Assembly (NCBI GenBank): GCA_028386065.3
Contig: JAKUCV010007347.1
Coordinates: forward strand, 96,787 to 160,786
DNA length: 64,000 bases
From: Turnera subulata
Taxonomy: Eukaryota; Streptophyta; Magnoliopsida; Malpighiales; Passifloraceae
Direction: 5' to 3'
Shown here: piece by piece, positions 10,992-22,723 of the stretch
How positions within the stretch are numbered: position 1 is the stretch's first letter
Layout: the number at the start of each line of letters is the position of its first letter
The notes under the pieces: model-generated
What the model saw: only the letters and a program-made list of their open reading frames with translations
Told to the model about the DNA's origin: nothing
Database searches by the model: none
Program-made: the position numbers and the translations under genes

Positions 10992-11183
10992 CTACTTATT
11001 GCGCATGTCCTTGAAATAGGAAGCAGGATTCTTCTCAAAAGCATCCCTGGAGATGGTAATGTCCTGTCCAGGAGCTTTCATGGTCTTTCCATCAGTTGCT
11101 GAAGCAAACCCAGAAGTAGGAGCCTTGCCGGTTGTAGCTGAAAGCACATTGCCTGAACCTGTTGGTTTCTTTTCACCAGACAT
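10992..11183 (-). CDS. Short plant protein with C-terminal KTMKAPG...SRDAFEKNPASYF motif (63 aa)
   Basis: A single-exon frame of 63 codons starting MSGEKKPTGSGN and ending YFKDMRNK. I do not recognise a named family. The C-terminal motif (K)TMKAPG-x5-SRDAFE-x-NP-x-YF-x-D-x-R recurs in the copies at 13,269-13,545 and 37,236-37,424, so it is the conserved part of a small gene family. The N-terminal half is Gly/Ser/Thr/Ala-rich with no signal peptide or membrane segment. Evidence that it is a gene is the TATA box about 105 bp upstream, paralogous copies sharing promoter and coding region, and preservation of frame here against a frameshift in its neighbour. Function is unknown. Confidence 0.7.
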   Translation of the reverse strand: MSGEKKPTGSGNVLSATTGKAPTSGFASATDGKTMKAPGQDITISRDAFEKNPASYFKDMRNK

Positions 11184-11287
11184 TTTAGCAGTCGATCGAT
11201 AATAGAATTGCTCTTATACTCTCTCCTTAGCCCTTAGGTGCTCTAAACTTCACTGTGTATGTGCCTCTAACCTTTTAAGGGTGGTGT

Positions 11288-11297
11288 CATTATATAG
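11288..11297 (-). promoter_or_regulatory. TATA box of the 63-aa gene
   Basis: CTATATAATG on the minus strand, about 105 bp upstream of the ATG at 11183. It lies in a block conserved with the pseudogene copy (10,404-10,413). Confidence 0.6.
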
Positions 11298-11339
11298 TGC
11301 ACTGCACAGCGGAAGGTTCAGGGTATGTGTGCGATCACG

Positions 11340-12540
11340 TTTTCTCTCAATAGAGTAATAAATTCTCTTGGAAATACACAAAAGTGATCTATTCTAGTCA
11401 AATCCTGCATGCAGGCTCTTAGATTTACTATGTCATTAGTTATGTAAAGGTGCTTCTAATCTCATTGGAACCAAAACCAACACTCTTCCACTCCCTGTAT
11501 ACGCATTTCCCCATCAGGCATTGTAGTAAATCACATTAAGCAAATATTGGAACTGTAAAGGACCATTGGGAAAATCATAAGTTGGTGGAAATTGAATTAA
11601 TTTAGCTTTCCCAAATGCAAGTCTGTAACTTTGTTATGAGGTGAGTCGATAAAAAGCCTACTAGTAGGAGCCCTACTATCCTCCCTACTGGATCCTCCAC
11701 AAAGCCTGTACAGGGCCCCAAGTCCGGGCTTGAGCATCAAAACCATGTTTAAGATCATTTACTGCATGCTCCTGAGCACCAAAACTGTTTAAGAGCAAGG
11801 ACTGATTGCTCACTTAGCCCATATGGAATGCAGGGGTAGTGCTAATTCTGAAATTTTCCACCAAAAAACATGTTTACAGCGTGCTCTCCCATGCATGTTC
11901 AAGACTTAATACTATGAACCTTAAAATTTATCCAAAAATTTGAGAAAGACCTTTGTATACTTTGAAAGTTCCTCTATGAATAATGCAGAATGGTGTTGAT
12001 TAATTAGTAGTTCTATTAAAGCGGTTAGGTCTTATAATTAATGAAGGATTCTTTCACTCTCCCACATTAGCTTAATCATCCTAATGTACGTACATTTCAT
12101 TATACCTATTCTTTGGTGTTTCATTTTTAGTATGCCATACGCTAAGGTCCAAACTCGAAAAATTTTATTACCTTCATCAACAGCAGGCTACGAGAAACAA
12201 GTGTTGTCTTTAGTAATTGGATTGACAAAACATTTTGCTAGAAGTATTTCCCACTCATCTTCGCATGCTTCCGTTGTATGATCAAATAGCTTGATTCATA
12301 ATTTGAATGCATTGATCCATGCATCACAACAAAATAGTGATTCGAATTTTGGCCAAAAACGTTTCCAGAGAGCACAAAAAAGAACAATAAACCATGCAGT
12401 GTAATAAGTAACAAGCTCTTGGTGATCACAGATCACCATTACATTTCCATTATTATACGTCACTTATAACAATAAACCAAAAAGTTCCATGAAAGCCAAC
12501 CACATGCATATCAGAATAAACTTAGAACCAATCTACTAGC
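11340..12540. other. Intergenic DNA upstream of the 63-aa gene; 3' flank of the next gene
   Basis: No gene is seen. Bases from about 11,340 to 11,830 match 31,640-32,160, the upstream region of a lost paralogue. Bases from about 12,430 to 12,540 resemble 37,165-37,230, the region just 3' of the short gene at 37,236, so this is 3' flank of the gene at 13,269, from which it is now separated by the solo LTR. Confidence 0.6.
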
Positions 12541-13268
12541 TGTTAGGGAAAAAACACACCAATTCAACACACTACAATTAACCGGAATCAATTGCGCAGC
12601 GGAATAACCCGGTCAATTAATTTCCCCCTCTTTGTGCCACCAAAATGAGATATCACAACCAAGCAATAAAATGCTAGCAATCAAAACCAACACAACCACA
12701 ACACCGAATATACGTGGAAAACCCCCAAGGCGGGGTAAAAACCACGGGACCGAAGTCCGTCAATCTTCCTCTATATCAAACAATAATGGGTTCACAATCA
12801 AGTTTTCTCCCTAGATAAAACTAGAGGCTAACACACTAGTAGCAACATCAAGAACAACATATCTTGGCTCCAACAACAAACTCATCACTATACTAGTGGA
12901 TTACAAGCAACAAATTAGAGGAGAAGTGGGTAAGTCTCACCAAATGGGTATAAGACCAATACCCGGAAACATGAAGCTTCTCAAAGATCAGCTCCGTTCA
13001 CTTTGTAGAGCTTGAAGAGGAGAACAACATACTGAAATTTCATCAAGATCGGACTCCGTTTGCTATCCGACAAGGCTTGCAAAGATGAGCATACTTCCTT
13101 CTTTTCTTTCCTCTTCACTCGGCCAAACCACTGCCTCTTTCTAATTTTTCTGCCTTTTCGTTTTTTTTGCTGCCACTCACGCCAAAATGCCCACCACAGC
13201 ATTTAATTTTTTTTGTTCACCAGATAGCAAGGTTTGGGCTCCATGTGGGCTTTGGACCTAACCCAACA
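12541..13268 (-). mobile_element. Solo LTR (728 bp) with perfect 5-bp target duplication
   Basis: Ends TGTTAGGG...CCCAACA, flanked by CTAGC at 12,536-12,540 and CTAGC at 13,269-13,273. The central part (about 12,700-12,760 and onward) resembles plant LTRs, and there is no primer-binding site, polypurine tract or pol sequence. It is the product of LTR-LTR recombination. The orientation is inferred as minus. ORFs inside are not credible genes. The insertion falls at the stop codon of the gene to its right, and the target duplication preserves that stop (CTA is TAG on the minus strand). Confidence 0.85.
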
Positions 13269-13545
13269 CTAGCGCATATCACGGAAATAGCTAGCGGGGT
13301 CTCTTTCAAAGTCATCCATGTAAATGCCGCCTAGCTTTCATGGTTTTCCTTTCTTCCCTAGAAGAAGACTCCAACTTCGACAAGAGAGCAATACCGCCTA
13401 CCACCAGAATACCAGCCGCTACAGCACCGGCAAACACCTTGGCCGTTTCATATGCTTCATCCTCTTTGTCTGCTCTTCGAGTTCCACTCTTGCTCTCGCT
13501 TGAACCCATGATAACCCAACTCAAGTTATATCTAAGTGACTCCAT
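13269..13545 (-). pseudogene. Short membrane-anchored paralogue with 'YFRDMR' tail, frame-disrupted
   Basis: The frame from 13545 (internal start MGSSESKSGTRRADK at about 13,509) encodes a charged N-terminus, a hydrophobic segment AGAVAAGILVVGGIALL that looks like one membrane helix, then ERKTMKA. There the frame is lost: the consensus APG is represented by AGG and translation ends at TGA (13312). In another frame the expected tail DDFERDPASYFRDMR runs to a TAG at 13,269-13,271. A small indel in the conserved motif is the simplest reading, so it is called a pseudogene. A sequencing error or a truncated but working protein cannot be excluded. Confidence 0.6.
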
Positions 13546-13559
13546 ACCATATAGTTTAT

Positions 13560-14210
13560 ATTAATTACTTTTTTTATGCAACATGATATATTTTTAAAAT
13601 TTTATATTAGTTTTAATTATTTTTATTTTTTTACATATATATATTGTTTATTTTGATATATAAGATATCGTACTATGTTTTTTTAGATTTTTTAAAGTCA
13701 ATATGAAAATAATTATTCTATCCAATTTATTATATGCTTTCATCATTTATATATTTATTTGAATTTATTAGATAGTTTTAATAAAGTTTGATTATATCAG
13801 TCATGAGTTCTCATGATTATTCTTCTTCATAGTCGTTGTTCTTATTTGTAGTTCTTTTTCGAATACTATTATTCGCTAGTTACTCTTCTTACAATCTAAA
13901 GGGATATGAACTTTTTAAATAACTTTTGTATAGCAATCCTTAAATTGAATTTTCCTTAATGATATTTTTTAATGTTCATAATATTCTAAATTATATAATA
14001 TTAAATTATATATTTAATAAAAAAGTAACTATGGTAATTTGTTAAGGGTTTATATTAATCATTATCATATAACCATATTTATTGATGTTCATGATATTCT
14101 AAATTATATAATATTCTAAATTTTATAATTTATAACATTAAATTATATATTTAATAAAAAAAGATAATTCTATTAATTTTCTACTATAAGAGAGTTGTTA
14201 TGAAACGTCC
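13560..14210. repeat. AT-rich upstream region with two copies of a roughly 115-bp repeat
   Basis: Very AT-rich DNA upstream of the short gene. A unit beginning ATGTTCAT(A/G)ATATTCTAAA occurs at about 13,971 and about 14,087, and a third copy lies in the same orientation at about 26,503. No gene is seen. Confidence 0.65.
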
Positions 14211-16918
14211 TGACCCGTATTTACCAGACAAGGTAAACACGTGCTAGAACTGTTTTTATTACAGTAGCAGACAGTACACATGATTCAAAATACAATACAA
14301 GGCAAAGTTCAAATACAGCATCCGTCACCCGATCCCGGGGAGCATTATTACACTCCAAGCTCAACAACAACAGAAAATATACAAATCACAGCAACAGAGG
14401 TAGAGTGACAGGGAAACACAGCCTCAAAGACATAAGATAACACACATAGCAGCTACAAGGCATATGATAACACAGCAGCGGAATTCTTAGAATGAGATGC
14501 AGCAGAGGTATGGATCCGGGGTCTGGTGGAGTAGAAACAGCAGCTGGCCGAACCTCGTACCTGTACTTCGAGCAACTCATCCTACGTGATGAAACCACGC
14601 AGGCGAGGGGTGAGTCCGAAGTGCTCACCGGTACAATAATGTACAATCATGGATAAACAGTAATATGCAAGCAAACATAATACCGAGAGAGAAAAGTACT
14701 AGCAAAAGACAAACAGAGTTTCATTCGAAACATGACTATGCCAGAGCTAAAAGACATTACTATAGTTTCCAATTTTATTTTCGGGGCTCTGTCACTGGAC
14801 AAGCTAGGGTCGTACCTAGTTATTAACGTGTTTCGGGTGCCAGACCAAAAGAGAACCCATGGATAGACATCCCAAAATAGAACCCAGGGATAGACATCCC
14901 AAACTATAATCACGGGATAGACATCCCAAGCATAGACATGCTTATAACAAGAACCCAGGTCATGGCCACCACAAAACAGTCTCTAACCATCGAGTCGTAC
15001 CACTACTTTCCAAGTGACCATTAAGTCGTCAACACAACCTCCAATCATCCAATTATCTCATCATATCATTTTATCCATAATTAACATATCAACAACCATA
15101 ACAGCAAATACCAAGTAGCCAAACACAACCAACTCAGCAGTTCATTCAAGTAAATTAGTTAACAGAGAAACACATTAGTACTATGTGCAGGATATCAAAG
15201 GTTATCCATCCTCACCTTAGTCGGTTTTCTTACTCCTGGAAGTCCTCAAATTGTCTCAGCTCTGGTTCCTCGGGATACTGCTCGTTATCAACTCCTATAT
15301 TAAATAATAAAATACGTACACATAAGATGCACAGCAATGATATGCAAATGATAACTAATACTGTAAGCCGTAGAATAAAACACTAAGCCCACTTGGTTAT
15401 TGCCTCGGGTCATGTTATCATCATCATTTACCATTTAAATTTCAAGTGCCAAAAATATACTATACTTATACCCGGTTATTATTCTGGTATTATACTTTGA
15501 TAATACCTTTTCCAAAATATTGATAAAAATAATTATTATTCTTCCAAAAGGTAGTAGCTATCATAAAGTAATTTTTCTAGAAATTAATCACATATACATA
15601 TTTTTCGATAAAATATTCCATAGTATATATCCTTAAGAGTATTACTATAATTTAATAATCATGTTATAATTACATTAGTTTTCTTGAAAATAACATATCA
15701 AAGTAATTACTTCATTCATTCATTCTTTTTACCAAATATAATCATATACCATATATTTATTTTTTTCCAGAAAATATATAACCCATAGTATAAATTTTTC
15801 CCAGATTTTATATTCCAATTACCATATTATTGTTAATTATCTCGGGTTGGGCCTTTATACTTATTATTGGACCATGAGCAGCCCAAGAGTTTGGTCCAAG
15901 GAGACAACCAACCGGCCCAGGTGCAGGTCCTAGACCCAGGCCATCAACCCGGCCCAAGCTTGCAAACCGGCTTCAAAGCCTGACCCGTTTGAGGGTCAGG
16001 TTGCTTACCTTAACCCGGCGCTTCACGGGTCGAAGGCGGCAGCAACGGCGAAGGAGACACGGCAAGGCTGAGGCGAGGCGCTGGTGAGAGAGACGGCGAC
16101 GAGGGTGAAGGCGGTGCAGTGAGAGGAAGACGCGGCGGCTGCAGTCGGCGACTTGGTCGTTGTCGGCTGTGGATCGTCATTCGCAAAGAGGAAGGCAGAG
16201 CAGCAGGGTTCGGTGACGATGACGATCAGCAGGCGGTGCAAGACACGGGGGAAGAGTGGCTGAAGGCGAGGCGAGCTCGGCGGCAGGTGGTCGCGGTGGT
16301 GGTCGGCACGCAGGAAGAAAAGAAAAGATGAGGAGGAGGAGGAGGTGACGTGGCCGGGTGTGTGTTGTTTTGTTTTTGTTTTTTAAACGTAAGTGTATGG
16401 TTTTTTTTTGCAGGGAAGGTTTCTGGGCAGAAGTTGATGCAGTGGGATGAAAGTTATTTGGGCTGCCTGCAGGGAACAAGTGAAGGTGAGTTTCTTTATT
16501 TTGCAGCTGCTGGATTGCACGGTCAAGGAAGCTGCCAGGCACACTGAAAGAAGCTTCAGGAAGGAAGGTAAGGAGGAAGATTCACGTGGCGGAAGAAAAT
16601 GTGGTGTAAGTGTAAAACACACACTCAAGCGGGTATTATCTGGACCAACAAATAACTAAAACACCCACTTTACTTTATTTCTGGTCCGTTCTTTCGAGGT
16701 TAAACCTGACTTTTCTTAAGATTCCTGGACCCGAAAAATACCAACTCTGGTCCATAAAATCCGCAGAAAATTTGGGACGTGAGGCATAGGTAGGTTTCAG
16801 AATCCGATGCATAATTTACCCTGAAATAATTACCCAAGATTAATTTTATAAGGTAAATTACTATACAATGCCCTTTTACAGTCTCGATAAAAACATAAAT
16901 TTTACCTGGGCTGTTACA
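14211..16918 (-). repeat. 3' LTR (2.7 kb) of a Ty3/gypsy chromovirus, minus strand
   Basis: In element orientation it starts TGTAACAGCCC at 16918 and ends GACGTTTCA at 14211. Its length (2,708 bp) matches the LTR at 28,926-31,639 (2,714 bp), and both ends are alike, but the middle is diverged. It contains a GC-rich segment (16,010-16,330), about three copies of a unit with GGGATGTCTATCCC (about 14,855-14,940), and a conserved splice-site-flanked segment (15,216-15,294). Pol lies immediately upstream. Confidence 0.88.
15216..15294 (-). other. Conserved exon-like segment in the gypsy LTR
   Basis: On the minus strand ...TTTAATATAG precedes GAGTTGATAACG and GACTAAG is followed by GTGAGG, so both edges look like 3' and 5' splice sites. 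The frame reads DNEQYPEEPEL-RQ-FEDFQE and stops at TAA (15,232-15,230). The other LTR (30,433-30,510) encodes the same peptide apart from two residues, through mostly silent changes. The putative upstream exon in this copy (donor AAG|GTAAGC, about 16,010-16,015) joins in a frame with a TAA, so this copy is not obviously translatable from there. Confidence 0.5.
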
Positions 16919-16938
16919 GTCTACCCTCCTTAAAAGAA
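16919..16938 (-). other. Polypurine tract of the gypsy element
   Basis: On the minus strand TTCTTTTAAGGAGGGTAGAC lies directly before the LTR start. It corresponds to the tract at 28,906-28,925 in the other copy. Confidence 0.8.
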
Positions 16939-16953
16939 TTTTGTCCTCGAAAT

Positions 16954-19900
16954 TCATTCAAATCCTGCAAAGAGATGCGGATACTGGGACCGCATATGTT
17001 CTTCAACCTCCCATGTAGACTCATTAGCGGAATGCTGATTCCACTTGACCTTAACCATAGGAATGGTACGGTTCCGCAACTGCCGAACTTCTCGAGCAAG
17101 AATCTGTTTCGGCACCTCTATGTAGGTGAGGTCCTCTGCTACCTCAACATCCACTGGGGCCATAATATGACTAGGGTCCGATTGATATCTCCTCAGCATA
17201 GAGATATGAAACACGTCATGAATGCGTGATAGCTCATCAGGTAAAGACAACCTGTAAGCCAATGGTCCCACTCTCTCCACAATCTCGTACGGCCCGATAT
17301 ATCTTGGACTCAGCTTCCCTCTCTTGCCGAATCTAATCACACCTTTCCAAGGTGCTACTCTGAGAAAAACCTTCTCACCAACGTTATACTCCATCTCACG
17401 TCGGTGTTTGTCAGCGTAGCTCTTTTGCCGATCCTGAGCAGCTCTCATACACTGCTTTACTGTCTGGATCTTGTCAACTGTCTGTTGAACTAATTCCGGT
17501 CCAACGATCAGTCTCAAACCTTCTTCATCCCAACACACTGGACTTCTACACTTCCTTCCATAGAAGGCCTCAAAAGGTGGAATACCAATACTAGAATGGT
17601 AGCCGTTGTTATAGGCAAACTCTGCCAAAGGCAGATACTTATCCTAACTCCTACTGAAGTTGAGTGCGCAAGCCCTCAACATGTCCTCCAACATCTGTAT
17701 ATTCCTCTCAGACTGTCCATCTGCCTGTGGATGAAAAGCAGTGCTGAAGCTCAACTTGGTTCCTAATGCCGCTTGTAAGCTCTTCCAAAAATATGATGTG
17801 AACCTCGAATCTCTGTCTGAAACTATGGAATTTGGAATCCCATGAAGTCTCACAACCTCAGCAACATACTTACCTGCCAACGAGTCCATGGTATCCGTTT
17901 GGCGGATAGGGAGAAAATGAGCCGATTTCGTTAATTGATCAACGATGACCCAAATAGCATCATGTTGCTTCCGAGTCATTGGTAACCCAATCGCAAAGTC
18001 CATGGTGATCATCTCCCACTTCCACTTCAGTACTGACAATGATCTCATCTTCCCTGTTGGAGCCTGATGTTCGGCTTTCACCTGTTGGCAAGTGAGACAT
18101 CTTGCAACATACTCGGCTAAGTCCTTCTTCATACGAGGCCACCAGAAATGGCTCTTTAGGTTTTGATACATCTTGGTGCTTCCAGGATGCATCGCATATG
18201 GTGTCATGTGTCCTTCATCCAGAATCTAACTACGCAAACTACTGACATTGGGTACGCATACCCGTTTCCCAATCATCAGTGCACCATCATCAGCTATACG
18301 AAACTTTTCTTTCTTCCCGCTCCTTACTCATTCCTTTAGCTTGACCAGGTTAGGATCACCATCTTGTAGCTCCACTATCCATCCTCTTAGGTTAGACTTG
18401 ACACTCATGTGTGCCAGCAAGGCTCCTGTATCATCCACTACCAGGCCAACTCCTAACTTCCTTAACTCGATAAGTGAGAGCATCGAGTAACTAGTGGAAA
18501 CATCCTCTTGTTGTCTCTGACTCAAGGCATCAGCTATCACATTAGCCTTTTCTGGGTGATACTCGATAGTACAATCATAATCATTAAGCAATTCAACCCA
18601 GCGTCTCTGTCGCAGGTTAAGCTCCCTCTGAGTCATGATGCACTTAAGGCTTTTGTGGTCGGTGAAGATTCGACACTTCTCTCCAAACAAGTAGTGTCTC
18701 CAAATCTTCAGAGCCATGATTACAGCTGCCATTTCAAGATCATTCATCGGGTAGTTCTTCTCATGAGCCCTCAACTGCCTGGAGGAGTAAGCAATCACTC
18801 GTCCTTCTTGCATCAGCACGGCTCCTAAACCAAGAACCGATGCATCACAGAACAACACATACTCCACTCCAGGTTTCGGTACTATCAGAACCAGTGTTGT
18901 GGTCAGCTTCCTCTTAAGCTCTTCAAAACTCTACTGATATGCTGGGCTCCAAACAAACGCCTGATCTTTCCTTAATAGCTTAGTCACGGGACTGGCTATC
19001 AAAGAAAAGCCCTCGATGAACCTCCGGTAGTATCCTGCAAGGCCAAGAAAACTCCTGACTTCAGACATATTCTTAGGAGGTTCCCACTCCAACACGACTT
19101 TTACCTTGGCAGAGTCAACTTTTATTCCATCCCCGCCTACCACATGTCCGAGAAAGGAAACTTCTCCAAGCCAAAATTCGCACTTGCTGAATTTGGCATA
19201 TAACTGCTTCTCCCGTAACCTCTGAAGCACTATCATCAAATGCTCCTCGTGCTCTTCCTTGCTCTTAGAGTATATGAGGATATCATAAATGAAGATCATA
19301 ACAAACTTATCCAAAAACTCGTTCAAAACCAAGTGCATCAAGCACATGAATACTGCTGGTGCATTGGTCAACCCGAACGGTACCACTGTGAACTCGAAGT
19401 GACCATACCGCGTGCGAAAGGCAGACTTCGGTATGTCCTTTTCTGCAATCTTGATCTGGTGATACCCAGACCGAAGATCAATCTTGGAAAACACAGTGGC
19501 TCCCTGTAGCTGGTCAAAAAGGTCATCAATTCTAGGTAGTGGGTACTTGTTCTTAACTGTCACCTTGTTTAGCTGGCAGTAGTCTACACACATCCGCAAG
19601 CTACCATCTTTTTTCTTAACGAACAGAACTGGTCCACCCCATGGTGATGTACTAGGTCTGATGAAACTCTTCTCAAGCAGCTCATCCAACTGTTTCTTCA
19701 GCTCTTGAAGCTCTGTTGGTGCCATTCTGTATGGAGCCATCGATATAGGCGTGACTCCTGGCATCAGATCAATGGTATACTCAACCTCTCTATCGGGTGG
19801 CAAACCTGGCAAATCATCTGGGAAGACATCAATGAACTCCCTCACCACGGATATATCTCCTGGGGTAGGATCTCGTGTTCCTTCACCTGTGATGTAGTTC

Positions 19901-20750
19901 AACAAAACATCTGGACCATGCGACTTTACTCCAAACTCCTGCATAGCAGAGATGCTATATGTAGCAGCAGCTTTCCTAATACCTGTTACCAAAACCTGTC
20001 GTCCACCATCAGAAGTCAGCAGCACTTCCTTGATTCGACAATTCACCATCGCATTATATCTCGACAACCAATCCATCCTGAGGATTATGTTGAATCCCTC
20101 CATGTTCATCACGACCAACCGAGATAAGAAAATCTCGTCATCATACGAGAGGAGGACATCTCTACAAGCATGTGTTAATATCACTACTATGTCTGCGGGT
20201 AACCTAACCCTCAGCGGACATGCTAAGCTCTCTTCCTTACAGTTATGTTGTATAGCGAAACTTTGAGCGATAAAAGAATGTGTAGCACCAGGATCAATCA
20301 AGGTGTTTGCAATACTACCAAAAACTATAAAGATACCTGCGATAACATCAGCACTCTTAGGATCATCCTCAGCCGTGATTACAAATGCCCTCGGAGTGGC
20401 CGCACTCTGTTTCATAGATGACTGTGTCCGAGTAGGAGCAGCTCCTCGTCCACGGCCTCGGCCAACTCTAGGACCACTGGGTACGCTGGTCACTGATGCT
20501 TGTATGGTTTGAGCAGGGACAGTAACTCCAGATCTCCCCAACCTAGGACACGAGCTCTGATAGTGCCCAACTTCGTTTCACTCGAAACACCTCACCTTAG
20601 ACAGAGGAGGTCTAGGGCGAGTGTCTCTAGATAAAGTCCCTCCGGACTGGGTCTACGAACTCCCACGATTATTGCTGTAGCTGTTACTCCATCCCCGACC
20701 CTGGGATGCTGGCATGGATTGGCCCTGTCCATACCCTGGTCTGTTACTGA
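16954..20750 (-). pseudogene. Ty3/gypsy (Tekay/Del-like chromovirus) gag-pol, broken and 5'-truncated
   Basis: The order on the minus strand is: end of gag with zinc knuckle ([11 protein letters not shown], about 20,560, preceded by a TGA in CFE*NEVGH); protease [10 protein letters not shown] (about 20,300); reverse transcriptase (about 19,900-19,150); RNase H (18,867-18,500); integrase with HPGSTKMY and the DDE core (18,207-17,500); and a chromodomain-like tail (about 17,130-16,954). Breaks are stops at 18,931, 18,328, 18,226-18,228 (where the other copy has Gln) and 17,644-17,646 (where it has Trp). The RT catalytic box reads FIYD instead of FIDD (19,282-19,287), which should abolish activity. 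The 5' part is lost at the family 1 LTR, 20,751. Confidence 0.9.
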
Positions 20751-22434
20751 TGTTAGTGTAATATGCCCAAAAGCCAATCAATGGATGTATATTTTGAGTC
20801 ATATATACACATTAAGGTTATTCCAATAAGTATCGTTTATGAGATAAACGCTTGCACATACTTATAACCCTAGAATATTTCATATTCTTAAATTGTCCCT
20901 AGTCGATTATTATTATGGATGGGTTGTAATAATAAATTAAGACTAGCATATGTTGAGAGTTCATATGTGATATGAATTCAACATACAGGTACAAGTTAGA
21001 GAACTTGTGGACTGGACCGACCCACATAAGAACGCTACATGGAACGTTATATGTTTTGTCGATAACGGTTCTTATAATGTATTGTCCTTAGACCTGTGAT
21101 CATCAAGGTTCCCAACATGTGAGTCATATGCTTTGATATTATTCCTGGTCATCCGTAACTGGATAGACGTAAGGGTAATCATTGGGTATATGATGAGTGT
21201 GTAGTGGGTTTTGTATGATCCAGAGGGGATTCGTCCAACCCATATAACGGGTATATTATCGGAGAGTGATCATCAAGGTTCCCAACATGTGAGTCATATG
21301 CTTTGATATTATTCCTGGTCATCCGTAACTGGATAGACGTAAGGGTAATCATTGGGTATATGATGAGTGTGTAGTGGGTTTTGTATGATCCAGAGGGGAT
21401 TCGTCCAACCCATATAACGGGTATATTATCGGAGTGTTTCTTGATAGAGTTGAACCATAAATGCATGGCCATGCTCGGATAAAGATATATGATATCGTTG
21501 GTATCCGTTTTACCGGTTAACTCGAGGATCAAGAAACTGAGATTAAACATATGCGAGATTGACATATTCCATGTCTCGTGTTTAATCTTGATAATGGGAC
21601 GAAGGGACGATGACATGTTCCGAGGCATGTGGAATCAGTATTGATCTTGTCGTTCGAGTGACAATGATGTGTTGCTAGACGCCGCTCTTTACTTATAATT
21701 GTAAAATGAGATTTTACGATTATTGCCGAACGTACAAGTGCCTACAGGGTCACACACATACAGCCGTTGATCCGAGCAGGTGGTTGAACTGTGGTTGGAC
21801 CATGGTTGAACCAAGATGTGGTTGGACCGTGGTTAGACCAGGGTCGTTTTTGGGCTGGTTTGGTTCACTAAATGTCAGATTTTTTAAACAAAACATGCTG
21901 AGTTGTGTTGATAATGCTTAGTGGGAAACATGATTATGTGGAGACATAATCATGTTGCTTAATGGACCACCATGTTGGTCATTAACTCCACTAATGCATT
22001 ATGCCTTTGAGGGTTGAGTGATCAGATCACTATTGCTCATCTTCTTCCTTACACACACTTGTTCTTGAGAGAATTTTCAGAGCTTGAGAAGAGTTCTTGA
22101 GTAGTCTGAAAATTGAGAGAAAAACACCACACACAAAAGCTCCCGGAAACCTGTTGCTAGCACACCAGTTCGGGAGAGCTCGGGTTGAAGTCATGAGACG
22201 TTCTTCGACCGGTTACTTCGGTTCGTGTGGATACCGTAGAGGGACAAGGCATTTGTCTGGCTCTTGCTGATTCGGCTCTACAGTTGGGTGAAAGACCTCA
22301 ACCGAACCAGGTATGAAAAATTGTTATTCGGTTTAGCTCCATTCACATGGATCCTCCATGTGTATCCGGTTTTTTCGCTGCGCTTCTTGTGTTTGTTGCT
22401 TTTGATTGTCAAATGAATGAACCGGATACCAACA
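20751..22434 (+). repeat. Family 1 copia 5' LTR, plus-strand copy (1,684 bp)
   Basis: Starts TGTTAGTGTAATATGCCC and ends GGATACCAACA, followed by the primer-binding site. It is the inverted counterpart of 5,744-7,249. The excess length is explained by a 170-bp tandem duplication (21,096-21,435). No second LTR for this copy remains. Confidence 0.88.
21096..21435. repeat. 170-bp tandem duplication inside the LTR
   Basis: GTGATCATCAAGGTTCCCAA begins at 21,096 and again at 21,266. The two 170-bp units appear identical by eye. The minus-strand LTR has one unit, so the duplication is specific to this copy and recent. Confidence 0.9.
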
Positions 22435-22451
22435 GTGGTAGCGGAGCCTCT
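22435..22451 (+). other. Primer-binding site, family 1 copia
   Basis: GTGGTAGCGGAGCCTCT follows the LTR end. TGGTAGCGGAGCC has two mismatches to the initiator tRNA-Met complement. The small element at 37,562-39,250 uses the same variant. Confidence 0.75.
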
Positions 22452-22723
22452 TGTGAAGTCCTAAACCGAATTTTGTGTGTTCATATGTTATATGTGATAT
22501 AGCTTGAACATGCTAGGCATATGTGATATGTTGTTTTCAATTATGTATATGTGATATATGTATTGATGTTGGTGTTTGTCAAAAGAGTTTTGACAAAGAG
22601 AACTTGATTGGTATGTGATATCAATCAAGGAGTTCTTGGCAGTAAGTCGAAAGAGTTCGACTAGGAAAAACCGAGTGTCGGTTTGTGTTTTGAACGATTG
22701 TAGTTCAAGTTCCGCAGGCCCAG

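Noticed and set aside
12632..12814. 60-codon ORF with NIRGKPPRRGKNHG
   Set aside because: Lies wholly inside the solo LTR and corresponds to common LTR sequence.
16023..16659. Several overlapping ORFs in the GC-rich part of the gypsy LTR
   Set aside because: Open frames in all directions follow from high GC content. Only the 79-nt segment at 15,216-15,294 shows conservation with the other LTR.
20281..20310. Protease DPG instead of DSG/DTG as an inactivating change in gypsy
   Set aside because: DPGATHSF is common in plant Ty3/gypsy proteases as I recall them, so it is not evidence of damage.
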